This document shows positions 9,645 to 19,778 of a stretch of DNA of 64,000 nucleotides, one piece after another (within the stretch, counting starts at the first letter, position 1; the number at the start of each line of letters is the position of its first letter). The position numbers and the translations under genes are program-made. The notes under the pieces were generated by a model. It had not been told where the DNA came from and made no database searches. It saw nothing but the letters and a program-made list of their open reading frames with translations. The DNA is taken from positions 1 to 64,000 of the forward strand of contig NZ_RHHM01000003.1 in NCBI RefSeq assembly GCF_003846135.1, in the 5' to 3' direction. This stretch comes from Erwinia psidii. GTDB lineage: Bacteria; Pseudomonadota; Gammaproteobacteria; Enterobacterales; Enterobacteriaceae.

Positions 9645-10247
9645 TCAGGTTTCAGGCGTTGCGGCGGAAAGCCACAGCGCGAGATGTTGATAACAAAGCC
9701 TGCGGGCTGCCTCCAGCCCTTGTTCCATCGCCTGGGGTGCCAGCGTCATACGCAACCACAAGCCATCGATCAAAGCGGCCATTGCTGCACCAGCCTCCCG
9801 AGCCTGCTGACGGGGTAATTCCCGGGCAAACTGCACCACCAGATTGGAGAACAGACGCCTGTCGTTAATGCGCTGCAATCGTTGTAGCGCCGGTTGATGC
9901 AAGCTGCTGTTCCAGAACGCCAGCCAGGTTCTGAGTACCGGCCTGGCAATCTGCGAAGCGTCAAAGTTGCCATCTATAATCGCCCGAAGGCGAGCCGCAG
10001 GCTGGTCTGATGTCTCCTGACGGCAGCGCAATACCGCATGGTACAAATCGGACAGGATCTGTCTCATGCAGGCATCCAGCAGGCCGTTTTTGTCACCGAA
10101 ATAATGGCTGACGATCCCGGTGGACACGCCAGCTTCTTTAGCGATAAGCACCAGGCTGGCATCTGCCAGTCCTACCCGGTCAATCACGGACAGAGTGGCG
10201 TTGATCAACTGCGTCTGGCGGATAGCTTTCATTCCAACTTTAGGCAT
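9645..10247 (-). CDS. betI: BetI, TetR-type repressor of betaine synthesis genes
   Basis: About 200 aa. The N-terminal TetR helix-turn-helix region (residues about 13-55) includes AGVSTGIVSHYFGDKNGL, which is characteristic of BetI; the C-terminal BetI domain has MAALIDGLWLR. In E. coli it represses bet genes and is relieved by choline. Two ATGs in tandem (10250 and 10247) are possible; MPKVGMKAIR at 10247 matches the family. First gene of the minus-strand operon, with a palindromic operator about 50 bp upstream. Confidence 0.95.
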   Translation of the reverse strand: MPKVGMKAIRQTQLINATLSVIDRVGLADASLVLIAKEAGVSTGIVSHYFGDKNGLLDACMRQILSDLYHAVLRCRQETSDQPAARLRAIIDGNFDASQIARPVLRTWLAFWNSSLHQPALQRLQRINDRRLFSNLVVQFARELPRQQAREAGAAMAALIDGLWLRMTLAPQAMEQGLEAARRLCYQHLALWLSAATPET

Positions 10248-10295
10248 CACACTATCGTTTTTAACTATTGGGTAACAAAAGCATAGTCTTTTTAT

Positions 10296-10309
10296 ATTGA
10301 ACGTTCAAT
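10296..10309. promoter_or_regulatory. Palindromic operator, probable BetI site
   Basis: ATTGAACGTTCAAT is a perfect 14-bp palindrome 49 bp upstream of betI, closely like the operator core TTGAACGTTCAA in the E. coli bet control region. The known divergent target betT is absent here. Confidence 0.7.
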
Positions 10310-10792
10310 CAATAATAAACAAAAACAGCGGTAAAGGTTAATTTTTGTAGCGTAATATGTTGGTTTTATTAGTGATAATGTTCGGCTGGTAATTTTACAT
10401 CCGTTGCCATGCCACTATCTCATGCGATGATCTTAGACTTAATTACCAAATTGTCAGTTTTTATACCCTTTTTATCCTGCTGTTTTTTTTAAATCAGCAT
10501 TATTTGCCATCAAAGTAACGAATTTTGCTTTACCTTGATTTTTTTGTCTTCTGGCACTTTTTGTCTGCAATTAAGCGATTCTATAAGATTTAATTCTTGT
10601 TAATTATTGGAAAGGCAAATAATTAATGCTTTTTTTTCTGCCGATCACAAATAAAAAAAACACTTGCCTCAACGGGTTTGATCGGAGAAATTAGACGCCT
10701 TTTTTATATCAGGAAAACATGGCAAAGCCCCTTCCTGTAGGGCGCAATCTTAATTTCCCTGTAAAAAAAACAGGTCAACCGCAGAGGTATCA
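10310..10792. other. AT-rich intergenic region between betI and dtpA
   Basis: About 480 bp, strongly AT-rich (poly-T and poly-A runs at 10483-10491 and 10651-10660), with no plausible gene. It should hold the promoters of both divergent units. In E. coli the choline transporter gene betT lies divergent to betI; nothing like it is present. A short open frame starting at 10719 runs into dtpA in another frame and is not supported. Confidence 0.5.
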
Positions 10793-12271
10793 GTGTCTAC
10801 TGCAAACAAACAAACCGAGGCCGTTAGCCTCAATGCTTTCAAACAACCGAAGTCGTTCTATCTTATTTTTTCAATCGAACTGTGGGAAAGGTTCGGCTAC
10901 TACGGTCTTCAGGGCATTATGGCGGTCTACCTCGTCAAGATGCTGGGCATGTCAGAGGCTGAATCCATTACGCTGTTTTCCTCTTTCAGTGCACTGGTTT
11001 ATGGTCTGGTGGCCGTAGGTGGCTGGCTGGGTGATAAAGTGCTGGGCACCCGACGGGTGATCGTGCTGGGTACGCTGGTGCTGGCCCTCGGCTACGCACT
11101 GGTGGCATTCTCAGGTCATGACGTTGCCGTGGTTTATATCGGTATGGCGACGATTGCAGTGGGCAATGGTCTGTTTAAAGCAAATCCCTCGGCACTGCTC
11201 TCCACCTGCTATGAAAAAGACGATCCGCGTCTCGATGGTGCATTTACCATGTACTATATGGCGATTAATATCGGTTCGTTCTTTTCGATGCTGGCAACGC
11301 CCTGGCTGGCGGCACATTATGGCTGGAGCGTGGCGTTCTCACTGTCCGTGCTCGGCATGGTGATTACGTTAATCAACTTTATGCTGTGCCGAAAATGGGT
11401 GAAAAATTACGGTTCCGGTCCTGATTTTGCACCGTTACATAGGGGTAAACTGCTGGCAACCCTGGCCGGCGTGGTGATGATGATTATTCTCGCCACCTGG
11501 TTGCTGCATAATCAACATATTGCCAGGCTGGTGCTGGCAATGATTGTGGCCGGCATCGTGGTGATTTTTTTCAAAGAAACCTTCAGATTACACGGCGCTG
11601 CCCGCCGTAAGATGATTGTTGCCCTTCTGCTGATGCTGGAAGCCGTGGTGTTTTTTGTGCTTTATATGCAGATGCCCACCTCACTCAACTTTTTCGCCAT
11701 CCGCAATGTTGCGCATTCTCTTTTCGGTATTGTTTTTGAACCTGAACAGTTTCAGGCGTTTAATCCGTTCTGGATTATGGTTTTCAGTCCACTCCTTGCC
11801 GCGCTCTATAACAAAATGGGCGACCGACTGCCGATGCCACATAAGTTTTCCCTTGGGATGGTGCTCTGCTCTGCCGCCTTTCTGGTGCTGCCACTGGGGG
11901 CCAGATTTGCCAGCCAGTCAGGGATTGTTTCCATTGACTGGTTAATCCTCAGCTATGCGCTGCAAAGCGTCGGTGAGTTGATGATCTCCGGGCTTGGGCT
12001 GGCAATGGTGGCACAGCTGGTGCCTCAGCGTCTGATGGGTTTCATTATGGGCGCGTGGTTCCTGACCACCGCCGGTGCCGCGGTGATTGCCGGACAGATC
12101 GCCAATCTGATGGCCGTCCCGGAAAATATTACCGATCCGTTACAGTCGTTACATATTTACAGTGAGGTTTTCCTGCACATTGGTGTGGTCACTGCGGTCA
12201 TTGCGCTGATTATGCTGCTAACGGCAGCGAAACTGAATCGCATGACCCTGGATGAACCGGCCCGGAGCTGA
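10793..12271 (+). CDS. dtpA: Proton-dependent di/tripeptide permease DtpA
   Basis: 492-aa POT/PTR-family transporter of the inner membrane. It starts with GTG behind GAGG, giving [26 protein letters not shown], very close to E. coli DtpA. The proton-coupling ExxER motif is seen in [13 protein letters not shown] (helix 1), and [13 protein letters not shown] and [13 protein letters not shown] follow. About 14 hydrophobic segments. In E. coli it lies directly after nth and before gstA; here gstA still follows, but about 7 kb have been gained between nth and dtpA. Confidence 0.96.
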   Translation: MSTANKQTEAVSLNAFKQPKSFYLIFSIELWERFGYYGLQGIMAVYLVKMLGMSEAESITLFSSFSALVYGLVAVGGWLGDKVLGTRRVIVLGTLVLALGYALVAFSGHDVAVVYIGMATIAVGNGLFKANPSALLSTCYEKDDPRLDGAFTMYYMAINIGSFFSMLATPWLAAHYGWSVAFSLSVLGMVITLINFMLCRKWVKNYGSGPDFAPLHRGKLLATLAGVVMMIILATWLLHNQHIARLVLAMIVAGIVVIFFKETFRLHGAARRKMIVALLLMLEAVVFFVLYMQMPTSLNFFAIRNVAHSLFGIVFEPEQFQAFNPFWIMVFSPLLAALYNKMGDRLPMPHKFSLGMVLCSAAFLVLPLGARFASQSGIVSIDWLILSYALQSVGELMISGLGLAMVAQLVPQRLMGFIMGAWFLTTAGAAVIAGQIANLMAVPENITDPLQSLHIYSEVFLHIGVVTAVIALIMLLTAAKLNRMTLDEPARS

Positions 12272-12427
12272 AAGTCTGAATGCCATGCTTACAGGGTGGC
12301 AAAGGTGCTGCCCTGCCCACCAAAACGTGATTGCGTGAAAGATCAATCGCACAACCGGTAGCTGACTTTTTCACCTGGCGGCACTAAGCTTCACCGGACA
12401 TATGCCACTCTGTTGAAGGAGAACCTG

Positions 12428-13030
12428 ATGAAACTTTACTTTAAACCGGGAGCCTGTTCGCTTTCCCCGCATATTGTTCTGCGGGAAACAGGCGTTGATT
12501 TCACGCTGATTAAAGTGGATTTGCAAAGCAAAATGACCGAGCAGAATGAGAATTTTCTGCTGATAAACCCGAAAGGTCAGGTGCCAACATTGCAGTTTGA
12601 TGACGGGCGTATTCTGACGGAAGGTGTGGCAATAGTGCAGTATCTGGCAGATTGTAAGCCAGACCGTCAGTTGCTGGCACCCGTGGGCAGTCCCACACGC
12701 TACCAGACGCTGGAATGGCTAAGTTTTATTGCCACTGAGTTACACAAAACCTTCACGCCCCTGTTTCGCCCCGGCACCCCCGATGAATTCAGGGCGATGC
12801 TACGCGGCCAGCTGGAGCAGAAATTTGGCTGGGTGGAACAACAGATGCAGGATAAACAATGGCTGACGGGCATGCATTTCACCGTGGCAGACGCTTATCT
12901 TTTCACTGTAATGCGCTGGGCAAAAGCGCTGGAACTGGATTTGTCAGCCATGAAAAAACTTGAGGTGTGGTTTAATCATGTTGCCGCACGGCCTGCGGTG
13001 GCAGAGGCGTTGAAGGCGGAAGGGGTGTAA
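12428..13030 (+). CDS. gstA: Glutathione S-transferase
   Basis: 200-aa beta-class GST: thioredoxin-like N-terminal domain (1-80) and helical C-terminal domain. KPGACSLSPHIVLRE carries the cysteine (about residue 10) that contacts glutathione in bacterial beta-class enzymes; GQVPTLQ has the cis-proline and LTEGVAIVQYLAD the glutathione-binding turn. ATG at 12428 sits behind GGAG; an upstream in-frame ATG at 12413 adds only MKENL. It probably detoxifies electrophiles. Position after dtpA matches E. coli. Confidence 0.95.
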   Translation: MKLYFKPGACSLSPHIVLRETGVDFTLIKVDLQSKMTEQNENFLLINPKGQVPTLQFDDGRILTEGVAIVQYLADCKPDRQLLAPVGSPTRYQTLEWLSFIATELHKTFTPLFRPGTPDEFRAMLRGQLEQKFGWVEQQMQDKQWLTGMHFTVADAYLFTVMRWAKALELDLSAMKKLEVWFNHVAARPAVAEALKAEGV

Positions 13031-13159
13031 CGAGGAAAAAGCAGCCACGGGGCGGATTTCAACGCTTTGTGGCTGGCAACAGGTGGTGGACTCTGTTGCA
13101 GATCCTGCCTGAATCGCACGCCGCCGACGAAGTTTGCTGCATCGTGGATTTCCCGCCGC

Positions 13160-13903
13160 TCAGTCGATAACATAATTCTTACCATGTCTGTCGATCCATT
13201 CATGCATGTTGTGATTAACTGACAGATTCTTTTCTTTATGCAAAAAAATCAGCTTATTTTTCAGTGTTAATTCGAACACACCATGTCCGCTCCATGAATC
13301 CACTATCGCGCCCCGATGGTAGAGTTCCCCCGGTTTTATCACCACATAGTTGTGACTCAGCGCCTTATTGCTGTAAATCGTGAAGTCGTTAATGCCAAGA
13401 CAGTGTTTTATATGCAACCCCATCTCAAGGGCCTGCATGTCACAATTCGCAAATCCCGTCTGACGACATTTTTCAAGCGACTCACTGAGTTCCTGCACAT
13501 TCATTTCGATGCAGCCTTTAAGCTTACCATCCGATGTCCGGTAAATGCTGTCATGCTGAAGGAACGCCAGGCTTGCTAATGTGTTTTGCGGAAAGTGTTT
13601 TTTTGCACTCTGCGTATATTGCAGGGCACGGCGCATTGTTATACCCGCGTCAGCGTCAAGTCTTTGCGGATTATTTATTCTTGTCATAGCAAACTGATAA
13701 CCCGTTGTGGTTAACGTTGTCCGGCGCTCAATCCTTCTGGATAAATCATTTAGCCTTTCATGCATTCCCCAGCCGTTGCTGTTTCTGGCGACCTCAGAAA
13801 CTGAGGCCAACTCAGAAGACGTGCCTGATGATTCCCCCTCCACAGGCTCATGCCCGCAGTGGTAACAGGCAGAAACTGAAGGGTAATGGCTGTTTACGTT
13901 CAC
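13160..13903 (-). CDS. Candidate type III effector with Cys-His-Asp triad
   Basis: 247 aa, no signal peptide or membrane segment. The first 45 residues are rich in Ser, Glu and Gly (GESSGTSSELASVSE), as in type III secretion signals. Near the C-terminus a spaced triad is visible: Cys154 in FANCDMQA, His184 in LSHNYVVI and Asp202 in AIVDSW. This order and context (C...HxxVVI...VDxW) recur in papain/transglutaminase-fold proteases and deamidases, including several type III effectors. I do not recognise the specific family. A consensus hrp box lies 38 bp upstream of the ATG. It sits alone between gstA and pdxY, adjacent genes in E. coli, so the gene was inserted there. GC content looks lower than in its neighbours. 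No chaperone gene is seen beside it. Confidence 0.75.
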   Translation of the reverse strand: MNVNSHYPSVSACYHCGHEPVEGESSGTSSELASVSEVARNSNGWGMHERLNDLSRRIERRTTLTTTGYQFAMTRINNPQRLDADAGITMRRALQYTQSAKKHFPQNTLASLAFLQHDSIYRTSDGKLKGCIEMNVQELSESLEKCRQTGFANCDMQALEMGLHIKHCLGINDFTIYSNKALSHNYVVIKPGELYHRGAIVDSWSGHGVFELTLKNKLIFLHKEKNLSVNHNMHEWIDRHGKNYVID

Positions 13904-13940
13904 GCAGAATCCTTAACAATGATTAATGTATAAATGCTGC

Positions 13941-13968
13941 TGAGTGGCACTTTTAAAGACGCAGTTCC
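13941..13968 (-). promoter_or_regulatory. Consensus hrp box (HrpL promoter)
   Basis: Minus strand reads GGAACT, 15 bases, CCACTCA, matching the HrpL-dependent consensus GGAAC[C/T]-N15/16-CCACNNA at every fixed base. The -10 half ends 38 bp before the ATG of the Cys-His-Asp candidate effector, a usual promoter-to-start distance. Confidence 0.85.
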
Positions 13969-14000
13969 TGTGTGGGATTAAATATATCAATAACCGGAAA

Positions 14001-14032
14001 GCCGCCTGCACTTCAGGGAAAGTCAGGCGGCG
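14001..14032 (-). terminator. Hairpin after pdxY
   Basis: GCCGCCTG and CAGGCGGC flank further pairing arms (ACTT/AAGT) to form a strong GC stem 32 bases past the pdxY stop. On the minus strand it is followed only by TTTCC, so terminator strength is uncertain. Confidence 0.45.
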
Positions 14033-14063
14033 GGAAAAAATGCTATCTGGGGAGGCGTTGGGA

Positions 14064-14933
14064 TCAGGCGGAGGACAGCTTTACCGCGGCAAATGTGTGA
14101 AAAGGTTCCGCAATCTGCTGCTGGGCGGCAACCAGTTGCAGTTCATATTCACCCATTGCGTGAGTTTTCAGCATGACTTCATACACCGCTGCCGTAACGT
14201 GCTCCAGCGCGCGAGCTGCTGACAAACCGTGCAACAAATCGACCAGCAATAATCCACTGGTAAGATCGCCAACGCCGACCGGCTGGCGCACACCAAAATC
14301 CACCAGCGGACGGCTGATGTGCCAGGCCTCATCCACGGTCACCAACAGCATTTCAAAGCGATCGCTGCGCTGACCTGCCCGTGACAGATGCTTCACCAAT
14401 ACGATTCCTGGTCCACGGGCAATCAGCTCCCGGGCCGTGGTAACTGCCTGATCCAGGCTGTTGACGCTGTGACCACTGAGGATCTCCAGTTCCAGCAGAT
14501 TTGGTGCAATGATGTCGCTGGCGGGCAGTGCAGATTGGCTGTGAAATTCCGCCACGCCCGGTGCAACGATGCAGCCTTTTTCAGGATGCCCCATCACTGG
14601 ATCGCAAAAATACCAGGCAGCAGGATTCGCCCGCTTGACCTGGCGGACAATATCCAGGATCTGTTCACCCTGCTCCGCTGAGCCGAGATAACCACTCAAC
14701 ACCGCGTCGCAACTTTTCAGGCGGTCAATATTCGCAATCCCTTGCGCAATGTCACTCCGATGGCTGGCGGGCATTACCATCCCGGTCCAGTGACCGTACT
14801 GCGTGTGGTTGGAAAACTGCACCGTATTCAGCGGCCAGACGTCAGCCCCCATCCGCTGCATAGGGAACACCGATGCGCTGTTTCCCGCATGGCCATATAC
14901 GGTATGCGACTGCACGGAAAGAATATTTTTCAT
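14064..14933 (-). CDS. pdxY: Pyridoxal kinase PdxY
   Basis: 289-aa ribokinase-fold enzyme that phosphorylates pyridoxal to PLP in the vitamin B6 salvage pathway. [25 protein letters not shown] matches the E. coli PdxY start. [14 protein letters not shown] and [13 protein letters not shown] are the substrate/ATP and catalytic-aspartate signatures. Length equals E. coli (287). Together with tyrS and pdxH it forms the minus-strand block pdxH-tyrS-pdxY, which groups two B6 enzymes. Confidence 0.96.
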   Translation of the reverse strand: MKNILSVQSHTVYGHAGNSASVFPMQRMGADVWPLNTVQFSNHTQYGHWTGMVMPASHRSDIAQGIANIDRLKSCDAVLSGYLGSAEQGEQILDIVRQVKRANPAAWYFCDPVMGHPEKGCIVAPGVAEFHSQSALPASDIIAPNLLELEILSGHSVNSLDQAVTTARELIARGPGIVLVKHLSRAGQRSDRFEMLLVTVDEAWHISRPLVDFGVRQPVGVGDLTSGLLLVDLLHGLSAARALEHVTAAVYEVMLKTHAMGEYELQLVAAQQQIAEPFHTFAAVKLSSA

Positions 14934-14981
14934 GATGTTCTGCCAGAAAAGAGGCCGGTCAGACCGGCCGGTAGCTGTGGG

Positions 14982-16256
14982 TTATTTCCAGACGATAAGG
15001 CAGTAATTTTTCTTGCCACGGCGTAGCAGGGTGTAGCGGTCATAGAGGCGATCCGCCGCTTCAAAGCCGTATTCGGTGTTTAACTGCACCACGCCGTTGA
15101 TACTGACCGCTTTGGAGTCAATCAACTTGCGCGCCTGTCCACGGGAGGGCGCCAAATCGCCATCCACCATTGCCTGTTGCAAATCCTGCCCCCGCGCCAC
15201 TTCAATAAACGGCATGCCGTCCTGCGCGAGCTGCTGGAAATCAGCCTCGGTCATCTCGTTCAGGCTGCCGGAGAAAAGGCTGGCGGTGATGCGCTCTGCG
15301 GCCGCCAGACCTTCATTACCATGCACCAGCCGGGTCACCTTTTGCGCCAGCACATACTGCGCACGTGGCGCTTTACCGCTATTTTTATCTTCTTCTTCCA
15401 GCGCATCGATCTCATCAATGCTCATAAAGGTGAAGAATTTGAGGAAACGATAAACGTCCGCGTCCGCCGTGTTAATCCAGAACTGATAAAATTTGTACGG
15501 GCTGGTTTTCTTCGCGTCGAGCCACACGGCACCCCCTTCCGTTTTACCAAATTTGGTACCGTCAGATTTGGTAATCAGCGGAACGGTCAGGCCAAACACC
15601 TGGTTCTGATGCAGGCGGCGGGTCAGATCGATACCGGAGGTGATGTTACCCCACTGATCGGAACCCCCAATCTGCAATGCCACGCCGTAGCGCTCATTCA
15701 GACAGGCAAAATCATAGCCCTGCAACAGGTTGTAGGAGAATTCGGTATAGGAGATCCCCTGGTCTTCACGGTTCAGACGCTGTTTGACAGCCTCTTTGTT
15801 GATCATCTGATTAACGGAAAAATGTTTGCCGATATCACGCAAAAAGGTCAGCACATTCATCGAACCAAACCAGTCGTAGTTATTCGCGGCTATCGCGCTG
15901 TTTTCACCACAGTCAAAGTCAAGAAAAGGCGCAACCTGGTGACGAATTTTCCCCACCCACTCGCTGACGGTTTCAGCGGTGTTGAGCTTGCGTTCGGCCG
16001 CTTTAAAACTGGGGTCGCCAATCAGTCCTGTCGCTCCACCCACCAACGCCACCGGGCGGTGTCCCGCATCCTGAAAGCGTTTGAGGCACAGCAATGGCAC
16101 CAGATGTCCCAAATGCAGGCTGTCGGCCGTCGGATCGAAACCGCAATAGAGTGCGATTGGCCCCTGCGCCAGTCGTTCTGCTAACGCGTTTTCATCCGTA
16201 ACCTGGGCTACAAGGCCCCGCTCCTGCAATTGTTTGATCAGATTACTGCTGGCCAT
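14982..16256 (-). CDS. tyrS: Tyrosyl-tRNA synthetase
   Basis: 424-aa class I aminoacyl-tRNA synthetase charging tRNA-Tyr. The HIGH-type motif is LHLGHLVPL, the KMSKS-type loop is KFGKTEGG, and GGSDQWGNI binds tyrosine. The C-terminal S4-like domain ([14 protein letters not shown]) binds tRNA. The start at 16256 ([21 protein letters not shown]) equals E. coli; the ATG 4 codons upstream is not needed. Between pdxH and pdxY, as in E. coli. Confidence 0.97.
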   Translation of the reverse strand: MASSNLIKQLQERGLVAQVTDENALAERLAQGPIALYCGFDPTADSLHLGHLVPLLCLKRFQDAGHRPVALVGGATGLIGDPSFKAAERKLNTAETVSEWVGKIRHQVAPFLDFDCGENSAIAANNYDWFGSMNVLTFLRDIGKHFSVNQMINKEAVKQRLNREDQGISYTEFSYNLLQGYDFACLNERYGVALQIGGSDQWGNITSGIDLTRRLHQNQVFGLTVPLITKSDGTKFGKTEGGAVWLDAKKTSPYKFYQFWINTADADVYRFLKFFTFMSIDEIDALEEEDKNSGKAPRAQYVLAQKVTRLVHGNEGLAAAERITASLFSGSLNEMTEADFQQLAQDGMPFIEVARGQDLQQAMVDGDLAPSRGQARKLIDSKAVSINGVVQLNTEYGFEAADRLYDRYTLLRRGKKNYCLIVWK

Positions 16257-16391
16257 CTGTGACTCCATAAGAAAAAAGTCTGCACCTCAGCGGGTGCATC
16301 GCTTTCCGCTGACACGCGGACAAAAATGAGGCGTACAGGATAAAGCGCCGGAGCACGTGGCACCAGCGCTTAAGCGGATTATTTCGCGGGA

Positions 16392-17048
16392 TCAGGGAGC
16401 AAGGCGATCAATTTTCCAGCTATCGCCTTCGCGTTGGTAGAAAAAACGGTCATGCAGACGATGCTCCCCCCCCTGCCAGAATTCCATGGATTCCGGTTTG
16501 ATACGAAATCCTCCCCAGAAGCTGGGCAACGGTATCTCGCCTTTCTGGAACTTTTGCTTCAGTTCAAGAAATTTACCTTCCAGTACGCCCCTGGCGGAGA
16601 TACGGCTGGACTGTTGAGACACCCATGCGCCAATCTGGCTGTCACGCGGACGACTGTGAAAATACTTCATTACGTCAACAACAGACAGCTTTTCAACCGT
16701 CCCCAGCACCATCACCTGTCGCTCAAGCATGTGCCACGGAAACAACAGGCTGACACGGGGATTACCTTCAAGATGTTGCGCCTTACGGCTGCCAAGATTG
16801 GTGTAAAACACCAGGCCACGTTGGTCATAATGTTTGAGTAAAACGATGCGCTGATATGGTTGGCCATGCTGATCTACCGTCGCCACACTCATCGCCGTCG
16901 GGTCCGGCAGTTGCGCGGCAACCGACTGATTCAGCCAGTGCTCAAACAGAATGAGGGGATCGGCGGGAAGATCCTTACGACGCAGGCCGCCCCGTGTGTA
17001 TTCACGCCGCAGATGGGCAATCTGATGCAGGCTATCGGTTTGGTTCAT
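16392..17048 (-). CDS. pdxH: Pyridoxamine/pyridoxine 5'-phosphate oxidase
   Basis: 218-aa FMN enzyme making PLP from PNP or [22 protein letters not shown] and [25 protein letters not shown] are family signatures; the second is the PROSITE-type C-terminal block. The start at 17048 ([18 protein letters not shown]) gives the E. coli length; a start 20 codons upstream has no family support. It is separated from tyrS by 135 bp. mliC, which follows it in E. coli, is not found. Confidence 0.97.
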   Translation of the reverse strand: MNQTDSLHQIAHLRREYTRGGLRRKDLPADPLILFEHWLNQSVAAQLPDPTAMSVATVDQHGQPYQRIVLLKHYDQRGLVFYTNLGSRKAQHLEGNPRVSLLFPWHMLERQVMVLGTVEKLSVVDVMKYFHSRPRDSQIGAWVSQQSSRISARGVLEGKFLELKQKFQKGEIPLPSFWGGFRIKPESMEFWQGGEHRLHDRFFYQREGDSWKIDRLAP

Positions 17049-17312
17049 TTTTCCGGCTTCTGCTGAGAGAGAAAAGAACATTGTGCGCTCTGCCCCAATG
17101 AATTTCAACGGGTTACCCGCATTCAGACGCCAGTCATGTTGTTATTGCGCTCAATGATTGCATCATCTCCTTTGCCCGGAGAACGTAATTAGTCTCGCGG
17201 TGTCGCACACCGGGTGCGCGACCTGCTGCTGCTTCAGGCTCAGTGGATCATCTTCCGCTATCAGGCCCGAAGCGATAAACCTGTTCCACGCCGTCTGCTC
17301 ACTCGCCCAAAA

Positions 17313-18467
17313 TCAGCACGTCCCCTGCGGACTGAATATGATTGTTTCGCGGTTACAGTGGTGATTGGCGGGATAAATCGCGCCAAGTACCGATGCCTCA
17401 CGGGCACCGGTTACCAAAGGCAGGTTTCCTGTTTCGCCGGATAATGTACGGTAAGCCAGCCACGCAAAAGCCAGCCCTTCCATATCGTCACCGCTAATCC
17501 CTACGCTGTCGGTAGTGCTGACTTCAATACCGGTTAACAGGCTGCCGATCCTGGCCATCAGCAACAGGTTTCGGCTACCGCCACCGCATACCAGCAGGCG
17601 TTCACAGCCACCATTGCGCATGATTTGATGCACAATGGTGGTCGCGGTTAGCTCAGCCAGCGTGGCCTGAACATCCTGTGCCGACAGGCCCGGAAAGGGT
17701 GCCAGCTGCCGATCGATCCAGCCAGAGTTGAAATATTCCCTGCCAGTAGATTTAGGCGCGGGAAGCGCAAACCAGGGGTCAACCAGCATATGTTGTAACA
17801 ACGGATAAATCACCGTTCCGCCGCTACCCCAACGGCCATCCTGGTCATAGCGTGTGCCCTGATGACGCCAAATCCATGCGTCCAGTAACATATTGCCGGG
17901 CCCTGTGTCATAACCGCCAACGGGTTGACCGGGAAGTAACAATGACAGATTAGCGATACCGCCAATGTTTAACACCATCCGTCGCTCCAGCGGATGCATC
18001 AGAATGGCATGATGGAAGGCCGGAACCAGCGGGGCACCCTGTCCACCAAGTGCCATATCGCGACGACGGAAATCGCCCACGACAGTAATTCCTGTTGCTG
18101 CAACAATCTGATTATTATCGCCTATCTGGAGAGTGTTGGGCGCTTCGCCCTGTGGCTCATGCCAGACCGTCTGTCCGTGGCAGCCTATCGCGGTAATCTC
18201 CTCTTTTACCAGCCGCTGCTGCAAAAGCAAGGTATTCACAGCATCGGCAAACAGTCGCCCCAGTCGGGTATCCAGCTGGCCAAGTTGCGACAGCGTTAGT
18301 GGCTGTCCCTGACTGACAGCAAGAATATCCTGCCGCAACGCCGCCGGAATGGGATGACAGTAGCTTGCCTGTTGCACCACCCTTTCCCGGTCTATTGCTG
18401 CCAGTACCACATCAACACCGTCAAGACTGGTGCCTGACATCACCCCGATATAGCGTCCTGATTTCAT
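17313..18467 (-). CDS. anmK: Anhydro-N-acetylmuramic acid kinase
   Basis: 384-aa sugar kinase that opens and phosphorylates 1,6-anhydro-MurNAc during peptidoglycan recycling. The N-terminal [17 protein letters not shown] is the family phosphate-binding signature; [31 protein letters not shown] and VCGGGSRN follow in the usual order. The last ~14 residues ([16 protein letters not shown]) extend past the E. coli end. The 264 bp between it and pdxH carry no recognisable gene where E. coli has mliC. Confidence 0.95.
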   Translation of the reverse strand: MKSGRYIGVMSGTSLDGVDVVLAAIDRERVVQQASYCHPIPAALRQDILAVSQGQPLTLSQLGQLDTRLGRLFADAVNTLLLQQRLVKEEITAIGCHGQTVWHEPQGEAPNTLQIGDNNQIVAATGITVVGDFRRRDMALGGQGAPLVPAFHHAILMHPLERRMVLNIGGIANLSLLLPGQPVGGYDTGPGNMLLDAWIWRHQGTRYDQDGRWGSGGTVIYPLLQHMLVDPWFALPAPKSTGREYFNSGWIDRQLAPFPGLSAQDVQATLAELTATTIVHQIMRNGGCERLLVCGGGSRNLLLMARIGSLLTGIEVSTTDSVGISGDDMEGLAFAWLAYRTLSGETGNLPLVTGAREASVLGAIYPANHHCNRETIIFSPQGTC

Positions 18468-18751
18468 CTTTTTCTGCCCCTGTCACCAGAATTAATCACC
18501 ATTTTTCTGAAGCGTCGAAAAATTGGTAACGCAATTCTATGATTAATCATGTTTTTTCAAACACCATTACGTTTTTGCTCTTTTCCGGTTATCTTATTAC
18601 TGATCGATGGCAGGATTACCCCTGCCAGTTTATCCTGAACTTCACATTTTTTTACCTTAAGCGAAAGACAGACATTGCCTGTGCCATATAATTACGTTAT
18701 TGATCGCTGCGCAACTGAATGCAGCATGTGAATAATAAAGGAGTTCTGAAC

Positions 18752-19219
18752 ATGTTTAAGCGTATAGCCATCGTGGCCCTGACCGGTGTGACCTTAGCAG
18801 GCTGTGCCAATAACAACACGCTTTCTGGGGATGTTTACAGCGCTTCCGAAGCCCGCCAGGTGCAGAGTGTTACCTACGGTACGCTGGTATCTGTTCGCCC
18901 GGTGCAAATCCAGGGTGGTGATAACAATAATGTTATTGGTGCAATTGGTGGTGCGGTGCTGGGCGGTTTACTGGGCAACACCGTTGGTGGTGGTTCCGGT
19001 CGTACTCTGGCAACCGCCGCTGGCGCGGTCGCCGGGGGGGTCGCCGGACAGGGCGTACAGGGTGCAATGAACAAATCTGAGGGTGTTGAACTGGAAATCC
19101 GCAAGGACGATGGCAACACCATTATGGTGGTACAGAAACAGGCCGCCAGCCGCTTCTCCGCTGGAATGCGAGTGGCAATTGCCTCCAATGGCAGCCAGGT
19201 AACAGTGTCACCACGTTAA
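18752..19219 (+). CDS. slyB: Outer-membrane lipoprotein SlyB
   Basis: 155-aa lipoprotein with lipobox LAGC (Cys 18) and a glycine-zipper stretch (IGAIGGAVLGGLLGNTVGGG) followed by AAGAVAGGVAGQGVQ. Nearly identical in layout to E. coli SlyB, a PhoPQ-regulated envelope-stress lipoprotein. ATG 18752 sits behind AAGGAG; an ATG 11 codons upstream gives no proper signal peptide. I saw no clear PhoP box upstream. Convergent with slyA. Confidence 0.96.
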   Translation: MFKRIAIVALTGVTLAGCANNNTLSGDVYSASEARQVQSVTYGTLVSVRPVQIQGGDNNNVIGAIGGAVLGGLLGNTVGGGSGRTLATAAGAVAGGVAGQGVQGAMNKSEGVELEIRKDDGNTIMVVQKQAASRFSAGMRVAIASNGSQVTVSPR

Positions 19220-19340
19220 CTCCTCTTCGACCGGCAAATGCCGGTCGAATCTTTTGATCGGGTTTGGACGCTCAGGATAAACATTCTGTTTATGCCAGTC
19301 ACAAAGTGAGATGTAATCAGTCGTGACCCAACACTGACAT

Positions 19341-19778
19341 TTACGCTTCCCGGGCATGTAAATGCAGAATGTTTTTTTCCAGCTGCGAAATCAGCCTCAC
19401 CATTTCATCAATCTCCTCCCGTGAGATCCCGGCAAGAATGTCATATCGGGTAGCACTAATGACGTGCTCGACCTGAGAGATTATCGGAGCGGCTTCCTCA
19501 GTCAGACTGATGCGTTTGGCACGACGGTCACTGGCACAGGTGGTACGGGTAATCAGGCCCTTCTCTTCCAGCTGATCGAGCGTACGCACTAATGAAGGCT
19601 GTTCGATACCAATGGCCTTTGCCAGCTGGATCTGTGACTGCTCAGGCGGCAACTGATGAATGTTATGTAGGGTCACCCAGTGTGTCTGGGTCAATTCCAG
19701 CGGCTTCAGACGATGGTCGATTAAAGAGCGCCAGATACGCACTAATCTTGCGAGATCCGTTCCTAATGATGTGTCCAA
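19341..19778 (-). CDS. slyA: MarR-family regulator SlyA
   Basis: 145-aa winged-helix regulator; in enterobacteria it antagonises H-NS and controls virulence and envelope genes, and relatives in soft-rot bacteria control plant-virulence factors. [23 protein letters not shown] and [21 protein letters not shown] (recognition helix) are highly conserved. The TTG at 19778 is preferred because AAGGAG lies 6 bases before it and the product then begins [12 protein letters not shown], like the UUG-started E. coli protein; an ATG two codons earlier overlaps the ribosome site. Confidence 0.93.
   Translation of the reverse strand: MDTSLGTDLARLVRIWRSLIDHRLKPLELTQTHWVTLHNIHQLPPEQSQIQLAKAIGIEQPSLVRTLDQLEEKGLITRTTCASDRRAKRISLTEEAAPIISQVEHVISATRYDILAGISREEIDEMVRLISQLEKNILHLHAREA

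Noticed and set aside
15177..16184. 335-codon plus-strand frame opposite tyrS
   Set aside because: Antisense shadow of a fully conserved tyrS; no ribosome site and no protein-like motifs.
17109..17312. Possible mliC remnant between pdxH and anmK
   Set aside because: I read the three minus-strand frames and found no MliC-like segments or lipobox; treated as plain intergenic sequence.
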